Below are positions 33,682 through 40,410 of a stretch of DNA of 46,282 nt, one piece after another. Positions within the stretch are counted from its first letter, which is position 1. Every line of letters starts with the position of its first letter. The stretch is from contig NZ_JACBYP010000063.1 of the NCBI RefSeq assembly GCF_018982965.1, positions 1 to 46,282 on the forward strand. The letters run 5' to 3'. Both the position numbers and the translations under genes were made by a program. This DNA is from Streptomyces mayonensis (lineage in GTDB: Bacteria; Actinomycetota; Actinomycetes; Streptomycetales; Streptomycetaceae). Under the pieces are notes generated by a model. The model was not told the origin of the DNA, ran no database searches, and saw only the letters and a program-made list of their open reading frames with translations.

Positions 33682-34505
33682 CCGGGGCGGCGACCGGGGC
33701 GACGACCACCTGGAGGGCGCACGAGACGATGTCTGCCGCTCTCGGCACTCTCGCGGCCCAGGGCGCGACCGGTGCCCTGTCGGGCGAGCGCGGCATCGTC
33801 TACCTCTCGGCCGGACGTGTCGTCCACGTCGAGTCGGCGTTCACCCCCGACCTCGGGGCACTGCTCACCCGCAGCGGAGCCGTCCCCGCTGACGGCTGGT
33901 GGGACGCGGTCGACCGGGGCGGGGCCCAGCACCGGGTCGGACGCCGGCTCGTCGACAGCGGGCGGCTCGCGGCCGGCGCGCTGGAAGTCTGCCACCTGGG
34001 CGCGTTGTTCGACGCCGCCTACTTCGTGCTCGCCCACGACACGCGCGCACGCCGCTTCCGCCCCGGCGCGGCGCACTGGCTGGGGGCGGTGCGGTCCGTG
34101 CCGGTGGACACCGTCGTCCGTGAATCCGGGCGCCGGCGCTCCCTCCTCGACCGCATCTGGCCGGACTCCGCGATCGACACCGTCCCGCTGAGCCGGGTGC
34201 CGGGCGCGGGCACCACGGACCTGCCGGCGCGGCGCGTCCGCACCCTGACACAGGTCGACGGCGTCCGCACCGCCGCGCAGATCGCGTCGGCGCTCGCCTG
34301 CCGGACGTACCACACCCTCGTCGAGCTGCGCCGCCTGGCCGCCGCCGGTCTCGTCACCGCCGCTGCAACCGCGGCCCCGAGCGCCGCGCCGCCCCCGAGC
34401 GCCGCCCCGCCCCCGGCCGGCGTCCCGGATCCGGTCGGCACCGTGTGGGACGACCCGGACACCGCCCTGCTCCGCAGGCTCCGTGACGCCCTGGAGGCCC
34501 TGTGA
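33678..34505 (+). CDS. DUF4388 (PATAN-like) domain protein
   Basis: This encodes 275 aa. The N-terminal half fits DUF4388/PATAN: LGTLAAQGATGALSGERGIVYLSAGRVVHVESAF (about 18-51), LVDSGRLAAG and LGALFDAAYFVL. The C-terminal half resembles a winged-helix-like end of such proteins (VRTLTQVDGVRTAAQIASAL, then TYHTLVELRRLAAAGLV). An Ala/Pro linker follows, then a final short helix. PATAN domains occur in response regulators and gliding/GTPase circuits and are thought to mediate protein contacts. It is coupled to the roadblock genes on both sides. Confidence 0.8.
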   Translation: MTGAATGATTTWRAHETMSAALGTLAAQGATGALSGERGIVYLSAGRVVHVESAFTPDLGALLTRSGAVPADGWWDAVDRGGAQHRVGRRLVDSGRLAAGALEVCHLGALFDAAYFVLAHDTRARRFRPGAAHWLGAVRSVPVDTVVRESGRRRSLLDRIWPDSAIDTVPLSRVPGAGTTDLPARRVRTLTQVDGVRTAAQIASALACRTYHTLVELRRLAAAGLVTAAATAAPSAAPPPSAAPPPAGVPDPVGTVWDDPDTALLRRLRDALEAL

Positions 34506-34543
34506 TCCGCGCGCGCCGCAGGCGTGACGAAAGGAGACTGCTC

Positions 34544-35068
34544 ATGGCCGTCGAGAGCGACGTCCTGGAGGAACTGCACCGACTGCGCAACCGTGTGCCC
34601 CAGCTGACCGGGTCGCTGGCCGCCACCGTGGACGGGCTGGTCCTCGCCCACGACGCGCCGGGCACCGAACCCGAGGGCCTCGCCGCGCTGACCGCCGCCG
34701 CCCTCGGCGTCGCCCACCGCACGGCCGACGCAACCGCACGCGGCGGCTTCCGGGAACTGCTGCTGCGCGGCGCTGACGGCTACGTCGCCACGTACGCCGC
34801 CGGCGGCTCCGCCGTGCTCACCCTCCTCGCCGACGGCCGGGTCAACGTGGGCCGGCTGCACCTGGAGGGCCGGCGCAGCGGCGCCCGGATCGGCGACCTC
34901 GTCGCCACGCGCACCGGCCCCGACCGCGTCGCCTCCGCGGCCGCCGAGCGCGACACGGAGGCCGCCGCGGACCCGGCCCGGCCCATCGGCACCCTGCCGG
35001 TGCGCGCCCCGCAGCGGCCCGCCCACCAGCCGGCCCCACGGCCCGGCGGCCATCGCCGCCCCACCTGA
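34544..35068 (+). CDS. Roadblock/LC7 domain protein
   Basis: This encodes 174 aa. Residues about 5-115 form a roadblock/LC7 domain: LEELHRLRNRVPQLTGSLAATVDGLVLAHDA, then LAALTAAALGVAHRTADAT and REVLLRGADGYVATYAAGG-like strands, with VLTLLADGRVNVGRLHLEGR. The C-terminal 55 residues are Pro/Arg/Ala-rich and likely disordered. AAAGGAG precedes the ATG, 38 bp after the DUF4388 gene. It is likely a partner of the two other roadblock-like products of the operon. Confidence 0.85.
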   Translation: MAVESDVLEELHRLRNRVPQLTGSLAATVDGLVLAHDAPGTEPEGLAALTAAALGVAHRTADATARGGFRELLLRGADGYVATYAAGGSAVLTLLADGRVNVGRLHLEGRRSGARIGDLVATRTGPDRVASAAAERDTEAAADPARPIGTLPVRAPQRPAHQPAPRPGGHRRPT

Positions 35069-35423
35069 CCGACCGCCCGACCGATCGCGTACGCACTGAA
35101 CACATCCGGAAGGAAAAGGAACCCATCATGGCCAACCTGGAGACCTCGCTCAAGGAATGCCTCAGCGCCATCGACGGGGCGACCGCCGCCGCGCTGGTCG
35201 ACTACACCAGCGGTATGGCCCTCGGCACGCTGGGCGGGACCAAGGAGTTCAACCTGGAGGTCGCCGCCGCGGGCAACACCGACGTCGTGCGGGCCAAGCT
35301 GCGCACGATGGAGCACCTCGGTCTGAAGGAGGAGATCGAGGACATCCTCATCACCCTGAGCAGCCAGTACCACATGATCCGTCTGCTCAAGGGCCGCGGC
35401 GATCGGTGGCGGCCGGTCGGTCA
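35066..35423. repeat. Inverted repeats flanking the truncated roadblock gene
   Basis: TGACCGACC and ACCGATCGC (35066-35074 and 35080-35088) before the gene are mirrored by GCGATCGGT and GGTCGGTCA (35399-35407 and 35415-35423) after it; spacers are 5 and 7 bp. The downstream copy lies exactly where the roadblock homology ends, which points to a repeat-mediated rearrangement. Confidence 0.6.
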
Positions 35424-35448
35424 CTGCCGGGCCCCACCGCCGTACGAC
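35128..35448 (+). pseudogene. Roadblock/LC7-like gene that has lost its 3' end
   Basis: The first 90 codons are a good roadblock-like protein (LKECLSAIDGATAAALVDYT, SGMALGTLGGTKEFNLEVAA, EIEDILITLSSQYHMIRLLKG). The last strand and helix, which in the paralogue at 33265 read FLHLWLARHDGNLALARIRL, are missing. From about 35395 the frame enters unrelated DNA with no stop and runs antisense through the whole FNR gene to 36876, which would add about 490 nonsense residues. No other frame restores the missing part. AAGGAAAAGG precedes the ATG. The end given is the edge of the FNR gene. Deletion, or an assembly error, is likely. Confidence 0.7.
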
Positions 35449-36813
35449 TCAGGCGCCGCTCTCCCGGAGCATGTCCTCGCGCTCCACGTACTTCACCCGC
35501 TCGCGCCCGTGCGGCTCGCCCTGCGCCCGCTCCGCGGCGTCGAGGCGGTACCACCCGTCCCACGTGGTGTAACGGACGTTGCGCTCGGCGAGGAAAGTGT
35601 CCACGGCCTCCGGGTCGGGCGAGGCCGGCGTCTGAAGACGCCCGTTCGCGAAGTCGTCCAGCAGGTTGGACACCGTCTCGTTGGCGTCGCCCTTGGTGTG
35701 GCCGATCAGGCCGACCGGGCCGCGCCGGATCCAGCCGGTGACGTACGTCGAGTCCAGGTGCTCCCCGGACTCCTGGACGACCCGGCCGCCCACGTCCGGC
35801 ACGGTGCCCGAGTCGATGTCCCAGGGCAGCTTGGGCAGCTGGTCCGACAGGTACCCGACGGCACGGTAGACGGCCTGGACGTCCCAGTCCTTGAACTCGC
35901 CGGTGCCCTTGACGTTGCCGGTGCCGTCCAGCGCGGTGCGCTCGGTGCGCAGCCCGACGACCCTGCCGTCCTCGCCGAGGATCTCGGCGGGGGACTCGAA
36001 GAAGTGCAGGAACAGCTTGTGCGGGCGGTCGCCGACGTCGCGGATCGCCCAGTTCTCCAGGGTCTTGGCGACCATGTCGGCCTGCTTGTTGCCGCGCCGC
36101 ACCGCGATCGAGCCGTCGTCGTAGTCGATGTCCTCAGGGTCGACGATCACCTCGATGTTGGGGGAGTGGTCCAGCTCCCGCAGCTCCATCGGGCTGAACT
36201 TCGCCTGGGCCGGCCCGCGGCGGCCGAAGACGTGGACCTCCAGCGCCTTGTTGGCCTTCAGCCCCTCGTAGACGTTCGGCGGGATCTCGGTCGGCAGCAG
36301 CTCGTCCGCGGTCTTGGCGAGGACGCGCGCGATGTCCAGGGCGACGTTGCCGACACCGAGGACGGCGACCTTCTCCGCCTCCAGGGGCCAGGTGCGCGGG
36401 AAGTCGGGGTGGCCGTCGTACCAGGCGACGAAGTCGGCCGCGCCGTAGGAGCCGTCCAGCTCGATTCCGGGGACCGACAGGTCGCGGTCCGCGGTCGCTC
36501 CCGTGGCGAAGATCACACCGTCGTAGAAGGCGCGGAGGTCGTCCAGGCTGATGTCGGTCGGGTAGTTCACGTTGCCGAAGAGGCGGATCTGCGGCTTGTC
36601 GAGCACCTGGTGCAGGGCCGTGATGATGCCCTTGATGCGCGGGTGGTCGGGCGCGACGCCGTAACGGATGAGTCCGAACGGGGCGGGCATGCGCTCGAAG
36701 ATGTCGATGGCCACACCGGGTTCGGCGGCCGCGTCGGACTTCAGCAGGGCGTCGGCGGCGTAGATCCCGGCGGGGCCGGATCCGACGATGGCCACCCGCA
36801 GAGGGCGGGGCAT
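35449..36813 (-). CDS. FprA-type ferredoxin/adrenodoxin-NADP+ reductase
   Basis: This encodes 454 aa, close to M. tuberculosis FprA (456). The FAD site is VAIVGSGPAGIYAADALL (8-24), the conserved FGLIRYGVAPDHPRIKGI at 46-63, the ATGATADRDLSVPG segment at 103-116, and the NADP site VLGVGNVALDIARVL at 151-165. Another conserved stretch is GWIRRGPVGLIGHTKGDANETV. It moves electrons from NADPH to ferredoxins, serving P450s or Fe-S biology. The start at 36813 is clear, with GAAGGGAA upstream. An iron-box-like site 45 bp upstream suggests iron control. Confidence 0.94.
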   Translation of the reverse strand: MPRPLRVAIVGSGPAGIYAADALLKSDAAAEPGVAIDIFERMPAPFGLIRYGVAPDHPRIKGIITALHQVLDKPQIRLFGNVNYPTDISLDDLRAFYDGVIFATGATADRDLSVPGIELDGSYGAADFVAWYDGHPDFPRTWPLEAEKVAVLGVGNVALDIARVLAKTADELLPTEIPPNVYEGLKANKALEVHVFGRRGPAQAKFSPMELRELDHSPNIEVIVDPEDIDYDDGSIAVRRGNKQADMVAKTLENWAIRDVGDRPHKLFLHFFESPAEILGEDGRVVGLRTERTALDGTGNVKGTGEFKDWDVQAVYRAVGYLSDQLPKLPWDIDSGTVPDVGGRVVQESGEHLDSTYVTGWIRRGPVGLIGHTKGDANETVSNLLDDFANGRLQTPASPDPEAVDTFLAERNVRYTTWDGWYRLDAAERAQGEPHGRERVKYVEREDMLRESGA

Positions 36814-36857
36814 GGTGGATTCCCTTCGAGCGGTAACAGATCGACTCCGGAGCAGCC

Positions 36858-36876
36858 TAAGCTAAGGCAAGCCTAA
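36858..36876 (-). promoter_or_regulatory. Iron-box-like site (DmdR/IdeR type) upstream of the reductase gene
   Basis: On the coding strand the 19 bases read TTAGGCTTGCCTTAGCTTA. About 13 of 19 positions agree with the Streptomyces iron-box consensus as I remember it (TTAGGTTAGGCTAACCTAA). The site is 45 bp before the start, where a repressor would act. The match is imperfect, so binding is not certain. Confidence 0.6.
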
Positions 36877-36903
36877 GTCGGTACGCGGGTCCGGTCTATG
36901 ACG

Positions 36904-36945
36904 CCATAAGGGCGGCTTATGGGATGTCATGCCTCGGACTTATGG
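36904..36945 (+). promoter_or_regulatory. Three CTTATGG half-sites upstream of the MFS exporter
   Basis: CCATAAG (36904-36910) and CTTATGG (36916-36922) form a perfect inverted repeat with a 5-bp spacer, and a third CTTATGG follows at 36939-36945, 23 bp (about two helical turns) after the second. They lie 160-200 bp before the exporter's GTG and 90 bp upstream of the reductase, so either gene could be the target. The form fits a MarR- or TetR-type operator. Confidence 0.5.
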
Positions 36946-37107
36946 GCGCCTTCCTGCCGCCAAGGGTGCCACGGGCGCCACGGGCGTCGGCCGAGGGGCC
37001 TCTCCGTGCCGGTCGGTCGGGGCCGGCCGGGTTTGAAGCCCGGGTCCCGGGTGACGCAGGCGTGAGGCGCGGCGACCGTTCGTGCCGTCCTGGCGAGGGG
37101 AGAGCAC

Positions 37108-38607
37108 GTGCAGCGTCCGGACGACGGCACGGACCCGAACCGGTGGCGGGCCCTCTGGGTCACCCTGGTCGCCGGTTTCATGACCCTGCTGGACGTGACG
37201 ATCGTCGCCGTCGCGCTGCCGTCCATGCAACAGGGGATGCACGCCTCGGCGGCGGCCGTGCAGTGGGTCGTCTCCGGATACGCGCTCGCCTTCGCCCTGA
37301 GCCTGGTGACCGCCGGCCGGATCGGCGACGCGTTCGGCAGGCGCCGGGTCTTCCTGGCCGCCCTGGCCGCCTTCGTGCTCTTCAGCGCCGCGGCGGGCGC
37401 CGCACCGGGCATCGGGCTGCTGATCCTCGCCCGGCTCGCCCAGGGAGTGGCCGCGGGCTGCCTGGCCCCGCAGAACTCGGCACTGATCCAGCAGCTGTTC
37501 CGCGGCGCCGAACGCGGGCGCGCCTTCGGGCTCTTCGGGGCCACCGTGGGCGTCTCCAGCGCCGTGGGCCCGGTCGTCGGCGGGCTGATCCTCGCGCTGG
37601 CCGGGCCCGAGGGCTGGCGGTGGATCTTCTATGTGAACGTACCGGTCGGCGCGGTCGCGCTGCTGCTCGGCCTCCGGCTGCTGCCCCGGGTGGAGCCCGG
37701 CGGCCGGGGGCGTCTCGACCCGGTGGGGGTGGTGCTCCTCGGCTGCGGGATCCTCGCCCTGATGCTGCCGCTGGTGCTCGCCGAGGGCGGCGGGCTGACC
37801 GAGGTGTGGTGGCTGTTCCCGGTGGGACTCGCCGTCCTCGCCGCCTTCGCGGGCTGGGAGCGCCGGGTCGTCCGCCGGGGCGGCGAGCCGCTCCTCGACC
37901 CCCGGCTGCTCACCGAGACCCGCGGTTACGCCACCGGCGCGGGCCTCGCCGCCCTCTACTTCGTCGGGTTCAGCGGGGTGTGGCTGGTGTTCGCGCTCTT
38001 CTTCCAGAACGGGCTGGGCTACTCGCCGCTGATGTCCGGCCTGGCGGTGACCCCGTTCGCCGTCGGGGCGGCCGTCGCGGCGGCCGTGGCGGGCCGCCTG
38101 GTCGAACGGCTGGGCCGACTGCTCACGGTCTGCGGGCTGGTCGCCGTCATGGCGGGCCTCGGCACGACCGCCCTGCTGCTCTGGCTCGCGCCCGCCGACC
38201 GTGCCGCCTGGCTCGCCGTCCCGGCCCTGCTGCTCGGCGGGCTCGGCAGCGGCTGCGTGATCTCCCCGAACATCACCATGACACTGCGCGACGTCCCGGT
38301 GCGGATGGCCGGCGCGGCCGGTGGCGCCCTGCAGACGGGGCAGCGCCTGGGCGGGGCAGTGGGCACCGCTGCGCTGCCGGGCCTCTTCTACCTCACCCTG
38401 AACGCGACCCACGAGGACTACCAGGAGGCCGTGGCCCTGTCGGTGGGGTCCGGTGTCGCCGCGATGCTCTGCGCGCTGGCCGTCGCGGTCCGCGACTGGC
38501 GCCGGGACCGGCCCGGGAACGGGAACGAGGGGGGCGGGGAGCGGGAGGAGGGCGGGGGCTGTCCGCCGGAGAAGTGCCACAGCCACACCCACGCCGAGCA
38601 GACCTGA
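37108..38607 (+). CDS. DHA2-family MFS multidrug exporter (EmrB/QacA type)
   Basis: This encodes 499 aa and about 14 membrane helices. Motif D1 (LLDVTIVAVALPSMQ) is at about 28-42, motif A (GRIGDAFGRRRVF) at about 71-83 and the exporter motif C (GVSSAVGPVVGG) near 150. These place it in the drug:H+ antiporter-2 family, which pumps antibiotics or dyes out. The C-terminal tail is odd: after the last helix it is charged, then has CPPEKCHSHTHAEQT with two Cys and three His, which could bind a metal. The GTG start has GGGGAG 7 nt upstream. No regulator gene adjoins. Confidence 0.92.
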   Translation: MQRPDDGTDPNRWRALWVTLVAGFMTLLDVTIVAVALPSMQQGMHASAAAVQWVVSGYALAFALSLVTAGRIGDAFGRRRVFLAALAAFVLFSAAAGAAPGIGLLILARLAQGVAAGCLAPQNSALIQQLFRGAERGRAFGLFGATVGVSSAVGPVVGGLILALAGPEGWRWIFYVNVPVGAVALLLGLRLLPRVEPGGRGRLDPVGVVLLGCGILALMLPLVLAEGGGLTEVWWLFPVGLAVLAAFAGWERRVVRRGGEPLLDPRLLTETRGYATGAGLAALYFVGFSGVWLVFALFFQNGLGYSPLMSGLAVTPFAVGAAVAAAVAGRLVERLGRLLTVCGLVAVMAGLGTTALLLWLAPADRAAWLAVPALLLGGLGSGCVISPNITMTLRDVPVRMAGAAGGALQTGQRLGGAVGTAALPGLFYLTLNATHEDYQEAVALSVGSGVAAMLCALAVAVRDWRRDRPGNGNEGGGEREEGGGCPPEKCHSHTHAEQT

Positions 38608-38805
38608 CCCGTCCCGGACCGCACTCCCGGACTGGACCTGGATCTACTCCGGCGATCTACCCCGACCTGGACCCGCCCCGGCCCGGACCTGCCCCAGACC
38701 GGACAGTCCGGATCTGACCTGCCGCCGGCTCCGGACTCCTGCCGCCGGTTCCGGACCGTCCCGGACCGGCCCCCCAGACCTGACCTGCCGCCAGACCGGA
38801 CCCGC
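38608..38805. repeat. Degenerate CCGGAC/GACCTGCC-type repeats between convergent genes
   Basis: These 198 bp consist largely of short related blocks (CCGGACCTG, CCGGATCTGACCTGCCGCCG, CCAGACCTGACCTGCCGCCA, CCGGACCG), repeated irregularly. It contains no gene. Composition is C-rich on the plus strand. The blocks can pair with one another and may act as a loose terminator. Confidence 0.55.
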
Positions 38806-38952
38806 TCAGCGGCGTTTGCCGAACTTCCGCAGCATCTGCTGCGCCTGCGCGCGGCGGCGCGGGTCCGAGGCCACCCGGCGCGCCTGCTCGGCCGCCCGTC
38901 GTCCCTGCGGGCTCCGCGCGAACTGCTTGATCCGGTCCAGTACCGAGGCCAT
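38806..38952 (-). CDS. Very small basic protein
   Basis: This encodes 48 aa, highly basic (12 Arg, 3 Lys) and Ala/Gln-rich, predicted as one or two amphipathic helices: MASVLDRIKQFARSPQGRRA, then ARRVASDPRRRAQAQQMLRKFGK. A good GGAG ribosome site lies 7 nt before the ATG. I recall similar 45-60-residue proteins in Streptomyces with no function. It is divergent from the CsbD-like gene, 155 bp apart. Confidence 0.7.
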   Translation of the reverse strand: MASVLDRIKQFARSPQGRRAAEQARRVASDPRRRAQAQQMLRKFGKRR

Positions 38953-39107
38953 GAATGCTCCTACCGAGTCGACGGCACACCTGCTTCGCCGTCCTCCTAC
39001 CCCGCGCTCCCGCGGCCACCCCCGGCGCGGTCCGCGGGTTTGAGGTCGCGGTGAACGGCGACCCGCGGGGGCAGTACACCGCAAGCCAACGCCGAGAGGT
39101 GAACACT

Positions 39108-39281
39108 GTGGCCGGCAACCAGAAGTCCAGGGCCAGGGCCGAGCAGGCCAAGGGCAAGGCCAAGGAAGCGCTCGGACGGGCCCTCGGCAACGAGCGGATG
39201 ACGGCCGAGGGCCGTGCGGAGCAGTCCAAGGGCGACGCCCGGCAGGCCAAGGAGAAGGGCAAGGACGCGTTCCGCCACTGA
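39108..39281 (+). CDS. CsbD-family stress protein
   Basis: This encodes 57 aa from GTG. The chain is Lys/Ala/Glu/Gly-rich with the family's repeated pattern: RAEQAKGKAKEALGRALGNE, then RAEQSKGDARQAKEKGKDAF. CsbD proteins are small, helical, general-stress-induced (sigma-B regulon in Bacillus), of unclear role. A GAGAGGTG ribosome site lies upstream, and a terminator hairpin follows. Confidence 0.88.
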   Translation: MAGNQKSRARAEQAKGKAKEALGRALGNERMTAEGRAEQSKGDARQAKEKGKDAFRH

Positions 39282-39343
39282 AGCCACCGGAGCTCCCGAA
39301 GGCACCGAAGGCACTGAAGGCGGCGCGCACCCGGCACCGCAAC

Positions 39344-39381
39344 GGGCCGCGGAATCCGGCACACGGCCGGTTCCGCGGCCC
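39344..39381. terminator. Hairpin terminator between CsbD-like and chitosanase genes
   Basis: GGGCCGCGGAA (39344-39354) pairs with TTCCGCGGCCC (39371-39381), and CCGG at 39356-39359 pairs with CCGG at 39367-39370, with one unpaired base. It lies between convergent genes. Confidence 0.8.
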
Positions 39382-39436
39382 GCGTCGTGCCCGGCGGGCC
39401 CCTGCGAGGGGGCGGTGGCGGGGTTCGGGGAACGGC

Positions 39437-40279
39437 TCAGCCGATGTGGTAACTGTCCCCGTAGACCTGCCAGTCCAGCGGCGGTTCGAGGTCGAGGTTG
39501 CCCTCCCGCAGGAAGACGCGCTGGGCCGTGTCCACCCGGCTGGTGTCGCTGTGCGCCTCCTCCTGCTGCATCGCCCACACCCGCTCGTCGAGGAAGGCGT
39601 CGAGGTAGGCGACCTCGTCACCGCCCTGGGCCGGCGGCAGGGCCCGGCCCAGTGCGCGCCGGCGGATGCTGCCGAAGCTCAGGTCGTCGCCGCCGTTGCC
39701 GTGCATGACGATCGCGTCGTAGTACACGAACTGCCCCAGCGTCCGCAGCCCGTCGGCCGTGCCCTGCGCCACGGCCGGGTCGAAGTAGACGCGGTCGCGC
39801 TCGTCGTCCTGCGCGCGTTGGAACTCCGGGTCGTCGGCGGCCCGCCGCCAGTCGTCCGGGAAACCGGGGTCGAGGCCCTCGTGCGAGTCGGTGCCGTCGA
39901 CCGCGCGCAGCGCCGGCAGATAGCCCGCGAGGACGTTGCCGGGACTGCGGTCGGCGTACAGCTGCACCAGATCGAGCATGTCGCCGGTGCCGGAGCAGAA
40001 GCCGATGATGCCCGCGGTGTAGCCGCGGCCGTCGCCGATGTCCTCGATGTAGCCGTACTGCGCCTTCCAGTCGAGCGAGGAGTTCTCCGCGCTCGACACC
40101 AGTTGCATGGCGATCTCCTTCTTCGCCGGGTCGTCGAGCCCCGCCGCGCGCGCGGGCGCCGCCGCGGCCCGCGAGGGGGTGAACAGGGGAACTGCCGCCA
40201 GGGACGCGCACGCCATGGCGAGCACGGTACGGCGCGAGGTGCCTTCGGGGCGCGCCGGGTCGCTGTGGGGGTGCCTCAC
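39437..40279 (-). CDS. Tat-exported GH46 chitosanase
   Basis: This encodes 280 aa from GTG. A twin-arginine signal (TSRRTVLAM, residues 14-22, then a hydrophobic run) ends near the Ala-rich SRAAAAPARA. The mature enzyme is GH46: Glu65 (in SSAENSSLD) and Asp83 (in IEDIGDGRGYT) are 18 residues apart, as are Glu22 and Asp40 of the S. sp. N174 enzyme. It hydrolyses chitosan outside the cell. GTG at 40279 is preferred over the GTG at 40321 since GGAG lies 5 nt upstream and the signal begins there. A palindrome 46 bp upstream is a likely repressor site. Confidence 0.94.
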   Translation of the reverse strand: MRHPHSDPARPEGTSRRTVLAMACASLAAVPLFTPSRAAAAPARAAGLDDPAKKEIAMQLVSSAENSSLDWKAQYGYIEDIGDGRGYTAGIIGFCSGTGDMLDLVQLYADRSPGNVLAGYLPALRAVDGTDSHEGLDPGFPDDWRRAADDPEFQRAQDDERDRVYFDPAVAQGTADGLRTLGQFVYYDAIVMHGNGGDDLSFGSIRRRALGRALPPAQGGDEVAYLDAFLDERVWAMQQEEAHSDTSRVDTAQRVFLREGNLDLEPPLDWQVYGDSYHIG

Positions 40280-40324
40280 GGAATCTCCAGACGAGTGTGG
40301 GGGGTTGGGAGTGCCGGGCACTGA

Positions 40325-40339
40325 TAGGAAAGTTTCCTA
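40325..40339 (-). promoter_or_regulatory. Palindromic operator upstream of the chitosanase gene (CsnR-like)
   Basis: TAGGAAAGTTTCCTA is a perfect 7-1-7 palindrome 46 bp upstream of the chitosanase start. Chitosanase genes of Streptomyces are repressed by the ROK-family protein CsnR through a palindromic site of this kind; I compare from memory only. No ROK gene is in the window. Confidence 0.7.
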
Positions 40340-40410
40340 CCAGAAAAAGAGCGTGCTGGGCACCCGTCGGGACCGGATTCGGTACGGAACCGGGCCGCCG
40401 CCCGCGTCCG

